A stretch of 64,000 nt of DNA from NCBI RefSeq assembly GCF_028023875.1, contig NZ_JAQIPB010000002.1, positions 124,001 to 188,000 on the forward strand, read 5' to 3'. Both the position numbers and the translations under genes were made by a program. Origin of the DNA: Xenophilus arseniciresistens. GTDB lineage: Bacteria > Pseudomonadota > Gammaproteobacteria > Burkholderiales > Burkholderiaceae_C. Within the stretch, counting starts at the first letter, position 1, and each line of letters starts with the position of its first letter. The notes below the pieces were generated by a model, which had not been told where the DNA came from, ran no database searches, and saw nothing but the letters and a program-made list of their open reading frames with translations. This document shows, piece by piece, positions 19,760-29,533 of the stretch.

Positions 19760-20899
19760 ATGAACATCCGTCCCCTCCTTCCGCTGGCGCTGCTGGCAGC
19801 CGCCCTGCTCTCGGCCTGCGGCAGCACCCCGACTTCGCAGGCGCCCGCAGCCCCGTACCGCACCGTGCAGGCCGCGCAGATCCAGCGCGCGGCCGTGGCG
19901 CCGGCCGTGTATGAGATCGCCTACTCGGCACGCCAGAACACGGTGTTCGTGGCCTCGGCCGGTGGCTTTGGCGAGAACGCGCCGGCCAGCAAGCTGCTGC
20001 GCCTGGACCCGGCCACACTGGCCGTCAAGGGCGAGCTTGCATTGCCGCTGCGCGGCTTCGGCCTGGCGCTGGACGACGCGGCCAACCGCCTGTACATCGG
20101 CAACACCACGCAGGGCTCCATCACCGTGGTCGACACGGCCACGAACCAGGTGATCAAGACCATCGAGATGATGGACAAGGTCAAGGGCGCCGACGGCAAG
20201 GAGAAGTACGAGCACCACTTCCGCGAGCTGGTGATCGACAGCGCCAACCAGCGCGTGTATGCGCCCGGGCTGAGTTCGGACGGCAGCGCGCTGTACGTGC
20301 TCAACACCCGCACGCTCACGCGCGAGAAGGTCATCCCCGGCTTTGGCCAGGTGGCCACGGGCATTGCGCTGGACGCCGCCAACAACCGCCTGTTCATCTC
20401 CAACATGCGCGGCGGCCTGTACGAGGTGGACACGCGCAGCTTGAGCATCCGCAAGCACCATGCGGTGGCCGCCGACCAGTTGCTGAACCTGGCCTACGAC
20501 GCGCAGGGCAAGCGCCTGTTCGCCACCGACCAGGGCCTGGCCAGCATCAGCGAGCGGCGCCAGAAGGCCGAGCCGGGCTTCAAGCCCACGCCGGGCAACC
20601 GCGTGGTGGTGTTTGACGCCGACACGGCCGCGATCCGCGCCAGCCTGCCCACGGGCGACGGCCCCATCGCACCGCTGTTCGACGCGCAGCGCGAGCGCCT
20701 GTACGTGACCAGCCGCGGCGCCGGCACCGTGAGCGTGTTCGACACGCGCAGCCAGCAGCTGCTGCAGACCATCGCACTGCCGGCCCACCCCAACAGCCTC
20801 GCGCTGGACAGCCGCAACAACGTGCTGTTCGTGACCGTGAAGAACGGGCGTGATGCCGCGCGCGGCAGCAACGAAAGCGTCACCCGTATCGCGTTCTAA
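19760..20899 (+). CDS. YncE-like seven-bladed beta-propeller lipoprotein
   Basis: The 379-residue protein starts with a lipoprotein signal (LLSAC lipobox near residue 20). It then has repeated blade motifs of the YncE/NHL kind, for example FVASAGGFGE, LYIGNTTQGSITVVDTATNQV, LFISNMRGGLYEVDTRS and LYVTSRGAGTVSVFDTRSQ, spaced by 40-55 residues. Such beta-propellers often scaffold other proteins in the periplasm. The E. coli homologue YncE is iron-regulated (Fur), which agrees with the Fur-box-like site ahead of this cluster. It starts 16 bases after the DUF2271 gene. Enzyme activity is not evident. Confidence 0.82.
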   Translation: MNIRPLLPLALLAAALLSACGSTPTSQAPAAPYRTVQAAQIQRAAVAPAVYEIAYSARQNTVFVASAGGFGENAPASKLLRLDPATLAVKGELALPLRGFGLALDDAANRLYIGNTTQGSITVVDTATNQVIKTIEMMDKVKGADGKEKYEHHFRELVIDSANQRVYAPGLSSDGSALYVLNTRTLTREKVIPGFGQVATGIALDAANNRLFISNMRGGLYEVDTRSLSIRKHHAVAADQLLNLAYDAQGKRLFATDQGLASISERRQKAEPGFKPTPGNRVVVFDADTAAIRASLPTGDGPIAPLFDAQRERLYVTSRGAGTVSVFDTRSQQLLQTIALPAHPNSLALDSRNNVLFVTVKNGRDAARGSNESVTRIAF

Positions 20900-20931
20900 G
20901 CCCACGCGAAGTTGAGCTTCGCGCCCCCCAG

Positions 20932-20958
20932 GCCACGGCATTTCGGTGCCGTGGCTTT
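20932..20958 (+). terminator. Hairpin after YncE-like gene
   Basis: GCCACGGCA and TGCCGTGGC form a perfect 9-bp stem around TTTCGG, followed by TTTCG. It lies between the YncE-like gene and the PepSY gene and may reduce read-through or mark a 3' end, while the downstream genes could have their own promoter. Confidence 0.5.
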
Positions 20959-20980
20959 CGTCATTTGATCCTCCCCATCC

Positions 20981-21586
20981 ATGCGCGCCTTCTGGCTCAA
21001 GCAACTGCACACCTGGCACTGGATCTCGGCCGCGCTGAGCCTGGCCGGCATGCTGCTGTTCGCCATCACGGGCTTCACGCTCAACCATGCGGGCTGGTTT
21101 TCGGCCACCCCCAGCAGCCAGGTGCAGCGCGCAACGCTGCCCGCCCCCTTGCAGGCCACGCTGCAGGCCCTGCCCAAAGAAGGCGAGCAGCCGCTGCCAC
21201 CGGCCATGGCCGACTGGGTGCGCCAGCAGTTCGGCGCCGACGTGCGCCAGGCCACGGCCGAGGCCGATGCCGACGAGCTGTTCCTGAGCCAGTCCCTGCC
21301 CGGCGGCGAAGCCAGCCTGCGGATCGAGCGCGAGGGCGCCACGGCCATCTACACGCGCAGCAGCCGCGGCTGGGTCGCCTACTTCAACGACCTGCACAAG
21401 GGCCGCCACACCGGCGGCGTGTGGTCGGCCTTCATCGATGTGCTGGCTTTGAGCTGCATCGTGTTCACGCTCACGGGCCTGGCTTTGCTGTGGATGCATG
21501 GCCGCACGCGTCCCTTGACCTGGCCGCTGACCGGCCTGAGCCTGCTGGCGCCGGTGCTGATCGCGCTGCTTTTCATCCATGGCTGA
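20981..21586 (+). CDS. PepSY-associated transmembrane protein
   Basis: The 201-residue protein has a first membrane helix at about residues 14-34 starting from the typical WLKQLHTWHWISAALSLAG. A periplasmic PepSY-like segment follows (about 45-140), with LHKGRHTGGVW before the second helix (about 145-165) and a third near the C-terminus. These LHTWHW and DLHKGRHTG features are those of PepSY_TM proteins that bind haem or flavin and move electrons across the inner membrane. The stop overlaps the apbE start by 8 bases. It is shorter than the four-helix PepSY_TM proteins, which suggests it works with the separately encoded, membrane-anchored reductase downstream. Confidence 0.82.
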   Translation: MRAFWLKQLHTWHWISAALSLAGMLLFAITGFTLNHAGWFSATPSSQVQRATLPAPLQATLQALPKEGEQPLPPAMADWVRQQFGADVRQATAEADADELFLSQSLPGGEASLRIEREGATAIYTRSSRGWVAYFNDLHKGRHTGGVWSAFIDVLALSCIVFTLTGLALLWMHGRTRPLTWPLTGLSLLAPVLIALLFIHG

Positions 21587-22646
21587 GAGCGCCCGCGCAA
21601 CGATGGCGGTGCCGCCGAAGAACGAAGTCTTTCTGCCGCAAGCCGCAGGGCCCACCCCGCCGCTGCGGCCCGCGCGCGACTGGCCCGCGCACCGCTTCGA
21701 GGGCAGCGCGATGGGCACGCGCTGGTGCGTGCAGGCCTATGCGCCGCCCACGCTGCCCGCACACCGGCTGGCGCAGGCCGTCGACCGGGCGCTGCAACGC
21801 ACCATCGACCTCTTCAGCCACTGGCATGCGCACAGCGAACTGGCGCGCTTCAACGAGGCCGGCGCCGGACCCTGGCAGTTCTCGCCCGAGGCCTGGTCGG
21901 TGATCGGCCACAGCCTGCAGCTGGCGCGCAGCACCCGGGGCGCGGTGGACCCGACCCTGGGCGCGCTGGTCAATCTCTGGGGCTTCGGCCCGCCCGGACC
22001 GCGCCAGCTGCCGCTTGCGCCACTGCCCGATGAGGCGCAGATCCAGGCCGCGCGGCAGCTCAGCGGTTGGCAGCGTGTGCATGCCCACGCTGCCGATCGC
22101 AGTCTGCACAAGCCCGCAGGCCTGCGGCTGGACCTGAGCGGCGTCGCCAAGGGCTGGGCGGTGGACCAGGTCAGCGCCGCGCTGCTGCGCGAGGGCTCGG
22201 CCGTGCACCTGGTGGAGATTGGCGGCGAGCTCAAGGCCAGAGGCCTCAAGCCCGACCTGCAGCCCTGGTGGGTGGAGCTGGAGCCGCTGGCGCCGGATGC
22301 GAGCACCGGCCCGCGCAGCCTGCTCGCGCTGGTGGACATGGCCGTGGCCACCTCGGGCGACGGCCAGCGCTTCGTGATGCACCAAGGCCGGCGCCTGTCG
22401 CACACGCTCGACGGGCGCACGGGGCATCCGGCCGCCCATGGCATCACCAGCGTCACGGTGCTGCATCCGCAGGCCATGGTGGCCGATGCACTGGCCACCG
22501 CCTTCACCGTGATGGGCGTGGCACACGCGCTGCGCTGGGCCGTGCAGCACGACCTGGCGGCGCGCATCACGGTGCGCGATGCGCAGGGTCTGCACCACCA
22601 CCTGAGCCCGGCCATGGCCGCGATGCTGGCCGGAGAAGCGCTTTGA
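21579..22646 (+). CDS. apbE: FAD:protein FMN transferase (ApbE family)
   Basis: This 355-residue enzyme transfers FMN from FAD to Ser/Thr of target proteins. The ApbE fold is evident from GSAMGTRW near residue 45, the LNLWGFGP-like NLWGFGPPG, the core LDLSGVAKGWAVDQVSA and the C-terminal metal-binding block AVATSGDGQRF. Unlike many ApbE proteins no signal peptide or lipobox is visible at the N-terminus (MAESARATMAVPPKN), so its location is uncertain. It overlaps the PepSY gene by 8 bases and the reductase start by 4. The likely target in this cluster is the DUF2271 protein with DGISGAT. Confidence 0.92.
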   Translation: MAESARATMAVPPKNEVFLPQAAGPTPPLRPARDWPAHRFEGSAMGTRWCVQAYAPPTLPAHRLAQAVDRALQRTIDLFSHWHAHSELARFNEAGAGPWQFSPEAWSVIGHSLQLARSTRGAVDPTLGALVNLWGFGPPGPRQLPLAPLPDEAQIQAARQLSGWQRVHAHAADRSLHKPAGLRLDLSGVAKGWAVDQVSAALLREGSAVHLVEIGGELKARGLKPDLQPWWVELEPLAPDASTGPRSLLALVDMAVATSGDGQRFVMHQGRRLSHTLDGRTGHPAAHGITSVTVLHPQAMVADALATAFTVMGVAHALRWAVQHDLAARITVRDAQGLHHHLSPAMAAMLAGEAL

Positions 22647-24043
22647 ACGCGTGGACGCCCGATGCGGCGCGCAGCGCCTGGGCCGCGCTGGCCGTCGCGC
22701 TGTGGCTCGCCCTGTGGCTCATTCCGTGGCGCCAGCGTCGGCACGGCCACATCCGCCCCAGCGGCGGTGGGGCGCAGGGCGAGCCGATCCTGATCGCCTA
22801 TGCGAGCCAGAGCGGCCAGGGTGCGCAATGGGCTGAACGCACCGCGCAGCAACTGGCCAGCCAGGGCTGCGCCGTTCGCCTGCTGCCACTGAACCGGCTG
22901 AACGGCGCACAGCTGCAAGGCGCCACGCGGCTGCTGCTGGTGGCCAGCACCACGGGCGAAGGCGACGCGCCCGACAACGCGGCGCTGTTCGAATCGCGCC
23001 TGATGCACGCGCCGCAGCAGCTGCAGAAATTGCAGTACGGCCTGGTGGCGCGCGGCGACCGCAGCTACGCGCGCTTCTGCGGCTTTGGCCGGCGATTGAA
23101 CGACTGGCTGCAGGCCAGCGGCGCCGGCGCGGCCTTTGCGCCGCTGGAAGCCGACAACGACGACCCGCAGGTCTGGCAGGCCTGGCTGCAGAACTGCGCA
23201 CGCTTTGCAGGCACATCCACGCTCAAGGGCGAAGCGATGACGCCCGCGCCCGGTGCGCTGTCGGCCCCGCAAGCCTGGCGCCTGCAGCAGCGCCATGTGC
23301 TCAACGCAGGCAGCCCCGGCGCGCCGGTGCACCACCTGGTGCTGCAGCCGCTGGACGCCGGCGCGCACTGGCAGGCCGGCGACGTGGTGCGCATCCATCT
23401 GCCCGCGCGCGAAGGCCAGGCTGCAGCCTGGCGCGAATACAGCCTGGCCTCGCTGCCCCATGAAGGCCGTGCCGAACTGCTGGTGCGAGAAGTGCATCGG
23501 CCCGATGGCAGCGCCGGCCGGGGCTCAGGCTGGCTGTGCCGCGAACTCGCGCTGGGCGACACGCTCACGCTGCAGCTGCGCAGCAACCCGGGCTTTCATG
23601 GGCCGGCAGCAGAACGTTTGCTGATCCTGATCGGCAACGGCACGGGGCTGGCCGGCCTGGCTGCGTTGCTCACGGCGCGTGAACAGGCACGCCATGCCGG
23701 GCAGGCTGTCGCGCCTGCGTGGCTGATGTTCGGTGAACGCAGCGCAAGTGCAGACCGGCATTGGGACAGCCGCCTGCAGGCCTGGCGCACGCAGGGCCTG
23801 CTGCAACAGCTGGACCGCGCCTTTTCGCGCGAGCCTGGCACGGCCGCGCGTTATGTGCAGGACCTGATCGCGCCGCAGGCCGCGATGCTGCGTGACTGGG
23901 TGGGCCGCGGTGCGGCGCTGTACGTGTGCGGCCAGCGCCAGGGCATGGCGCAGAGCGTGCACCGGGCGCTGGAGGCCGTGCTGGGCGAAGAGGCGCTGGC
24001 GCAGCTGGCAGCCAGCGGCCGCTACCGGCGCGACGTGTACTGA
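22643..24043 (+). CDS. Membrane-anchored flavodoxin/ferredoxin-NADP reductase-type protein (CysJ-like)
   Basis: The 466-residue protein starts at TTG 22643, overlapping the apbE stop by four bases. One N-terminal membrane helix (about residues 10-30, ALAVALWLALWLIPW) is followed by an FMN-binding flavodoxin domain (ILIAYASQSGQGAQWAE and STTGEGDAPDN). Then comes a ferredoxin reductase-like module with the FAD motif REYSLASLP, the NADPH motif GNGTGLAGL and a C-terminal YVCGQRQGMAQSV. The layout is that of sulfite reductase/P450 reductase flavoproteins tethered to the inner membrane. It probably passes electrons from NADPH to the PepSY protein and on to the periplasmic flavoprotein. No ATG start is available in frame near the conserved beginning. 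Confidence 0.85.
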   Translation: MNAWTPDAARSAWAALAVALWLALWLIPWRQRRHGHIRPSGGGAQGEPILIAYASQSGQGAQWAERTAQQLASQGCAVRLLPLNRLNGAQLQGATRLLLVASTTGEGDAPDNAALFESRLMHAPQQLQKLQYGLVARGDRSYARFCGFGRRLNDWLQASGAGAAFAPLEADNDDPQVWQAWLQNCARFAGTSTLKGEAMTPAPGALSAPQAWRLQQRHVLNAGSPGAPVHHLVLQPLDAGAHWQAGDVVRIHLPAREGQAAAWREYSLASLPHEGRAELLVREVHRPDGSAGRGSGWLCRELALGDTLTLQLRSNPGFHGPAAERLLILIGNGTGLAGLAALLTAREQARHAGQAVAPAWLMFGERSASADRHWDSRLQAWRTQGLLQQLDRAFSREPGTAARYVQDLIAPQAAMLRDWVGRGAALYVCGQRQGMAQSVHRALEAVLGEEALAQLAASGRYRRDVY

Positions 24044-24053
24044 GGCCGCTTCT

Positions 24054-24950
24054 CTACTGGCCCGCAGGCTTGGCAGCAGCCGGCATGCGCGCCAGCTGCG
24101 CACGCCAGGCGCGCAGCACCACCTTCACGCGCTGCGCGTTTTCGCTGCCCATGCGCAGCATCAGCTTCTGGCCGGCCGACAGGGCTTCCAGGCGCGGATC
24201 GGCGTACTCATAGCGCAGCCAGGGCCGCTCGCTGGGCACCTCGCCGCGCACTTCCACCACGCGGATGGCCAGCGGGCCTTCGGCCACCGGGGCTGCCAGC
24301 AGGTGGTCGATCACGGTGATCAGCCGGTCATTGAAGTAGCGGCCCGGGTAGCCCAGCTCTTCATAAGCCTGCTGGAACAGCGGGTACAGCCGCGCATAGG
24401 CGCGGGCACCGGCCACGCTGTCCACCGATTCGGCCATCGCGATGAAGGCCGTGTAGCGCTGAGCGTTCTCGGGCGCGAGGGTCTGCAGGTCGCCCTCGCC
24501 GGTCAGCGGCATGCGGCCGGCCATGGGGCGCACGGGCCACACGGCCGGCGCTGCGTGTTCGCGCGGCAGGTTGTCCACGGTGGCCACGACGCGGCGCACG
24601 AAACCATCGACCTGCAGCCACTGGCCCACGCGCGCCGCACCCATCAGGCCGTTGAGCGCGTCGCGCACCGCTGCATCGGCCTGGGCCAGCGCGGGCAGCG
24701 CGGTGTCGGCCGGTGCGATGGCATCCACCGGGTTCTGCGGCCCGGCCGGTGGCGCGGCGGGCGGGGTTTCGGGCCGGTCTTCGGGCGGCGGGGCCTGGGT
24801 CAGCGGCGGCGGGCCGGCATCGCGTGCCTGCTGTTGCTGCCAGGCGCGCCAGCCGAAGTAGCCGGCCACGGCCAGCACCACCACCAGCACCAGCCAGGGC
24901 AAGGGGGAACGGCCGGCGGGCGGGCGGTAGTCGGCTTCTTGATCGGTCAT
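24054..24950 (-). CDS. DUF3014 single-pass membrane protein
   Basis: The 298-residue protein has one membrane helix (about residues 17-36, LPWLVLVVVLAVAGYFGW), then a Pro/Ala-rich linker (about 45-90) and a C-terminal DUF3014 domain. The domain includes VGQWLQVDGFVRRVVATVDNL-type and RYTAFIAMAESVDS-type blocks. I chose ATG at 24950 (MTDQEAD) over the in-frame codon 24 bases further out. It is convergent with the reductase gene, ten bases apart. The domain function is unknown; the topology suggests a large periplasmic part held at the inner membrane. Confidence 0.8.
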   Translation of the reverse strand: MTDQEADYRPPAGRSPLPWLVLVVVLAVAGYFGWRAWQQQQARDAGPPPLTQAPPPEDRPETPPAAPPAGPQNPVDAIAPADTALPALAQADAAVRDALNGLMGAARVGQWLQVDGFVRRVVATVDNLPREHAAPAVWPVRPMAGRMPLTGEGDLQTLAPENAQRYTAFIAMAESVDSVAGARAYARLYPLFQQAYEELGYPGRYFNDRLITVIDHLLAAPVAEGPLAIRVVEVRGEVPSERPWLRYEYADPRLEALSAGQKLMLRMGSENAQRVKVVLRAWRAQLARMPAAAKPAGQ

Positions 24951-25065
24951 GGCAGGGTCTCCGGCATCCAGCAAAGATAGCGCACGTCACGCGAATCGCG
25001 TCACAGCCCTCATTGGATGCGACTGCGTGCGGCAGTTCCGTGACCCCTTGTAAACGAGGCCGTGT

Positions 25066-25536
25066 TCAGGCCTGGGCAGCCGCAGCAGGGTTCAGCGGCG
25101 CCAGCGCATCGATGGCCAGCTCATAGCCGCGCACGCCCAGGCCCACGATGATGCCCCTGGCCACGGGCGAGATGTAGGAGTGGTGGCGGAAGGCCTCGCG
25201 CGCATGCACGTTGGAGATGTGGACCTCGATCACGGGCACGTTGGCGCCCTTGATCGCATCGTGGATCGCCACCGAGGTGTGGGTGTAGGCGCCCGCGTTG
25301 AGCACCACGCCCAGCAGCGTGCCTGCGGCGGCTTCGCGCCCGGCCTCGTGCAGCCAGTCCAGCAGCAGGCCCTCGTGGTTGCTCTGGCGGCATTCGATGG
25401 CCACGCCGCGCGCCTGGCCCGCGGCCTCGCACAGGGCCTGCACGTCGGCCAGCGTGTGGTGGCCGTACTGCGCGGGCTCGCGCGTGCCCAGCAGGTTGAG
25501 GTTGGGACCGTTGAGGACGAGGATCTTTTTCTTCAT
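25066..25536 (-). CDS. aroQ: 3-Dehydroquinate dehydratase, type II
   Basis: This 156-residue enzyme dehydrates 3-dehydroquinate in the shikimate pathway. The N-terminus ILVLNGPNLNLLGTREP, the loop QSNHEGLLLDWLHEA and the NAGAYTHTSVAI and EVHISNVHAREAFRHHS blocks (catalytic His region) define type II. ATG 25536 begins the conserved sequence; codons upstream in the same frame run into the frmR control region. The gene is divergent from the formaldehyde operon. No anomaly. Confidence 0.96.
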   Translation of the reverse strand: MKKKILVLNGPNLNLLGTREPAQYGHHTLADVQALCEAAGQARGVAIECRQSNHEGLLLDWLHEAGREAAAGTLLGVVLNAGAYTHTSVAIHDAIKGANVPVIEVHISNVHAREAFRHHSYISPVARGIIVGLGVRGYELAIDALAPLNPAAAAQA

Positions 25537-25633
25537 GGCAGGCGCACGCAGGCAGAGCAGGACAAGGGGCTGGCATGGTAGCGCGGGCGGCTTTGTCACA
25601 CGCTGCTGCCGCAAGCAGGACTACACTGGATCG

Positions 25634-25654
25634 ACATACTCCCCCCGGGTATAG
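25634..25654 (+). promoter_or_regulatory. Putative FrmR operator
   Basis: CATACTCCCCCCGGGTATAG sits 10 bases before the frmR start. ATAC and GTAT arms flank a run of C/G, the layout of operators bound by FrmR/RcnR/CsoR-type tetramers. It probably mediates formaldehyde-relieved autorepression of frmR-frmA-fghA. Confidence 0.6.
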
Positions 25655-25663
25655 TTCCAGGCC

Positions 25664-27104
<1,441 letters not shown>

Positions 27105-27115
27105 GGCCGCTCGAC

Positions 27116-27952
27116 ATGGAACGTGTTGAACAGCACGCCAGCTTCGGCGGCCGGCAGGAGGTGTGGCAGCACGCCTCGGCCACGCTGGGGGTGGCGATGA
27201 AGGTGGGCGTGTACCTGCCGCCGGCTGCCCTGGCCGGTGAAAAGTGCCCGGTGCTCTACTGGCTCTCGGGCCTGACCTGCACCGAGCAGAATTTCATCAC
27301 CAAGGCCGGCGCGCAGGCGCTGGCCGCGCAACATGGCTTCATCGTGGTGGCGCCCGACACCAGCCCGCGCGGCGAAGGCGTGGCCAACGATCCGGCCTAC
27401 GACCTGGGCCAGGGGGCAGGCTTCTACCTGAACGCCACCCAGACCCCGTGGGCGCCGCATTTCCGCATGCAGGACTACGTGGCCGAGGAACTGCCCGCGC
27501 TCATCGAGCAGCACTTTGCAGCCAGCCAAGCGCGCGGCATCTTCGGCCATTCGATGGGCGGCCACGGCGCGCTGGTCACGGCCTTGCGCCACCCGGGCCG
27601 CTACCAGAGCGTGTCGGCCTTCTCGCCCATCGTGGCGCCCACGCAGGTGCCCTGGGGCCAGAAGGCGCTTGCGGCCTACCTGGGTGAAGACCGCAGCAGC
27701 TGGAACGCGTGGGACGCGGTGGAGCTCGTGAAGACCGCACAGGAAAAGCTGCCGCTGCTGGTGGACCAGGGCGAGGCCGATGAATTCCTGGCCAGTCAGT
27801 TGCGGCCCGAATTGCTGCAGGCGGCCTGCGAAGCCGCGGGCCACCCGCTCACCCTGCGCCTGCAGCCGGGCTACGACCACAGCTACTACTTCATCGCCAG
27901 CTTCCTCGCGGACCACTTCGCGCACCACGCCAAGGCGCTCGCGCCGCGGTAG
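27116..27952 (+). CDS. fghA: S-formylglutathione hydrolase
   Basis: The 278-residue alpha/beta hydrolase (esterase D family) releases formate and glutathione from S-formylglutathione. The nucleophile elbow is GHSMGGHGAL, with the oxyanion stretch LSGLTCTEQNF and the acid and His of the triad in VDQGEADEFL and GYDHSYYF. It directly follows frmA (11-base gap), as in many proteobacteria. No anomaly in length. Confidence 0.95.
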   Translation: MERVEQHASFGGRQEVWQHASATLGVAMKVGVYLPPAALAGEKCPVLYWLSGLTCTEQNFITKAGAQALAAQHGFIVVAPDTSPRGEGVANDPAYDLGQGAGFYLNATQTPWAPHFRMQDYVAEELPALIEQHFAASQARGIFGHSMGGHGALVTALRHPGRYQSVSAFSPIVAPTQVPWGQKALAAYLGEDRSSWNAWDAVELVKTAQEKLPLLVDQGEADEFLASQLRPELLQAACEAAGHPLTLRLQPGYDHSYYFIASFLADHFAHHAKALAPR

Positions 27953-27964
27953 CCTGCATGCCCC

Positions 27965-28378
27965 ATGAGCCAGTTTGCCGACAGCCTGCATGAAGTCTTC
28001 GCCGCACTCGGGCCGGTGCAGCTGCGGCGCATGTTCGGCGGCCATGGGGTGTTCCATGACGGCCTGATGTGCGCCATCGTGATCCGCGACACGCTCTACC
28101 TGAAGTGCGACGCGCAGACGCAGCCGCACTTCGAGGCGCTGGGCCTGGCGCCCTTCACCTACGAGCGGCAAGGCAGGCAGATGCCCATGTCGTACTGGCA
28201 GGCGCCCGAGACCGTGTTCGAGGACCGTGCCGAAGCGGCGCTGTGGTCGCGCCGATCCTTCGAGGCCGCCCTGCGCGTGGCCAACGGCAAGCTGGCCAGG
28301 GCGCAGGCCGCGCGCAAGACGGCGCCACGCAAGAAGGCTTCAGGCAAGGCGGCTTCGCGCAAAAAGCCGGCCGCCTGA
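27965..28378 (+). CDS. TfoX N-terminal-domain protein with Lys/Ala-rich tail
   Basis: The 137-residue protein has the TfoX/Sxy N-terminal fold (LRRMFGGHGVFHDGLMCAIV and LYLKCD) but no TfoX C-terminal domain. The last 30 residues are rich in Lys, Arg and Ala (TAPRKKASGKAASRKK), like histone-H1-type tails of betaproteobacteria, and could bind nucleic acid. It starts 12 bases after the hydrolase, so it may be cotranscribed with the formaldehyde operon. A role in competence is not implied by this domain alone; function unknown. Confidence 0.8.
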   Translation: MSQFADSLHEVFAALGPVQLRRMFGGHGVFHDGLMCAIVIRDTLYLKCDAQTQPHFEALGLAPFTYERQGRQMPMSYWQAPETVFEDRAEAALWSRRSFEAALRVANGKLARAQAARKTAPRKKASGKAASRKKPAA

Positions 28379-28399
28379 AGGCCTCGTCCGCGCTTGCAC

Positions 28400-29533
28400 T
28401 CAGAAGGAGTGCGTCATGCCCACCGCATAGCCCATGGCCGAACGCCGGCCCTGGTCATCGGTGAACTTCCACTGCGCGCGCGACAGGTCGGCAAACAGGC
28501 TGGTGCGTTTTGACAGCGCATAGCTGTAGCCCAGGCTGACCTGCGTGATCGGCCCCGAGTAGTGCGTGCCGGCCTTGGCGAAGGTGCTGGCGATGTAGTT
28601 GAAGCCATCGGTCGCGCCCTGGAAGTCGCGGCCCACCCCGAGCTTGAAGCTCGACGCACCCACGGTGTAGACGCCACTGAGCGTCAAGGCCGAGCGCTTG
28701 GTGGTGGGGTTGCTGGCCGCAGCCCAGTTGGCCCAGTCGGCGCCGAAGATCTCGCCCTGGCGGTTGAGCCTGACATGGCTGTAGCCGGCCATCAGCTTGA
28801 TCTGCGAGAACTGGTAGCTCGCGCCCACGAAGGCCACGCGGTCGCGCTGGCTGTTGCGCTCCACGCCCAGCATGGCCGAGAACGGCCCTTCTTCGTAGCG
28901 CAGGGCGCCGCTCACGCCGCGCGTCAGGTCGTCCTCGTCGCGCTCCACGGCCGCCGAGACATGGGCGCTGAAGCCGTTCCACTTGGGCGAGTCGTAGAAG
29001 ATGCCGTTGTTGAGGCGGCTGTACTCGCGGGTCTGCGGGTTCGACAGGTAGTCCGGCGCAAAGCCCAGCCACTGCGGCGAGGCGATGCGGTCGTTGTTGT
29101 ACCAGGCGTCATAGGCCCACGACAGCTCCCACAGCGGCGTGAGCGCGCGGCCCAGGCGCACGGCGCCGAAACCGCCCTTGAGCCCGACGGTGGACTCGGC
29201 CTTCCAGTAGGGCCGCTGGGCATCGGAGTTCTCCTGCTCGCCGGTGTCCAGCTCGAAGCGCGTGTTGAGCTTGAAGGTCGCGGCCAGGCCGCCTCCCAGA
29301 TCCTCCGTGCCCGCGAAGGACAGGTTGCTGCGGCCGATGGTGCCCAGGTACATCGTCGAGCCGGTCTTCTTGCTCACACCGATGTCCACGGTGCCGGAGA
29401 TGGTGACGCCGGACTGCGCGTGTGCCAGGCCGGCCAGGCTGATGCCGGCGAGCACGACGCCCAGCGGGCGAACGCAGCGGCGCAGCGGGTTGCGGGAAAT
29501 GGAAAGGGAGAGACAGCGGAATGCCAGGGTCAT
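28400..29533 (-). CDS. Gram-negative trimeric porin (porin_4 type)
   Basis: The 377-residue protein has a long signal peptide with n-region MTLAFRCLSLSISRNPLRRC and cleavage near SLAGLAHA-Q. A 16-stranded beta-barrel pattern starts with VTISGTVDIGV and ends in Phe (YAVGMTHSF), the outer-membrane assembly signal. The GTIGRSNLSFAGTEDLGGGL block is typical of betaproteobacterial general porins. ATG 29533 gives the cleanest signal peptide. The gene is convergent with the TfoX-N gene, 21 bases apart. Pore selectivity cannot be read from sequence. Confidence 0.9.
   Translation of the reverse strand: MTLAFRCLSLSISRNPLRRCVRPLGVVLAGISLAGLAHAQSGVTISGTVDIGVSKKTGSTMYLGTIGRSNLSFAGTEDLGGGLAATFKLNTRFELDTGEQENSDAQRPYWKAESTVGLKGGFGAVRLGRALTPLWELSWAYDAWYNNDRIASPQWLGFAPDYLSNPQTREYSRLNNGIFYDSPKWNGFSAHVSAAVERDEDDLTRGVSGALRYEEGPFSAMLGVERNSQRDRVAFVGASYQFSQIKLMAGYSHVRLNRQGEIFGADWANWAAASNPTTKRSALTLSGVYTVGASSFKLGVGRDFQGATDGFNYIASTFAKAGTHYSGPITQVSLGYSYALSKRTSLFADLSRAQWKFTDDQGRRSAMGYAVGMTHSF

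Noticed and set aside
24361-24990. Second minus-strand frame in the DUF3014 gene
   Set aside because: Shifted frame of the same gene, Arg/Ala/Pro-rich only.
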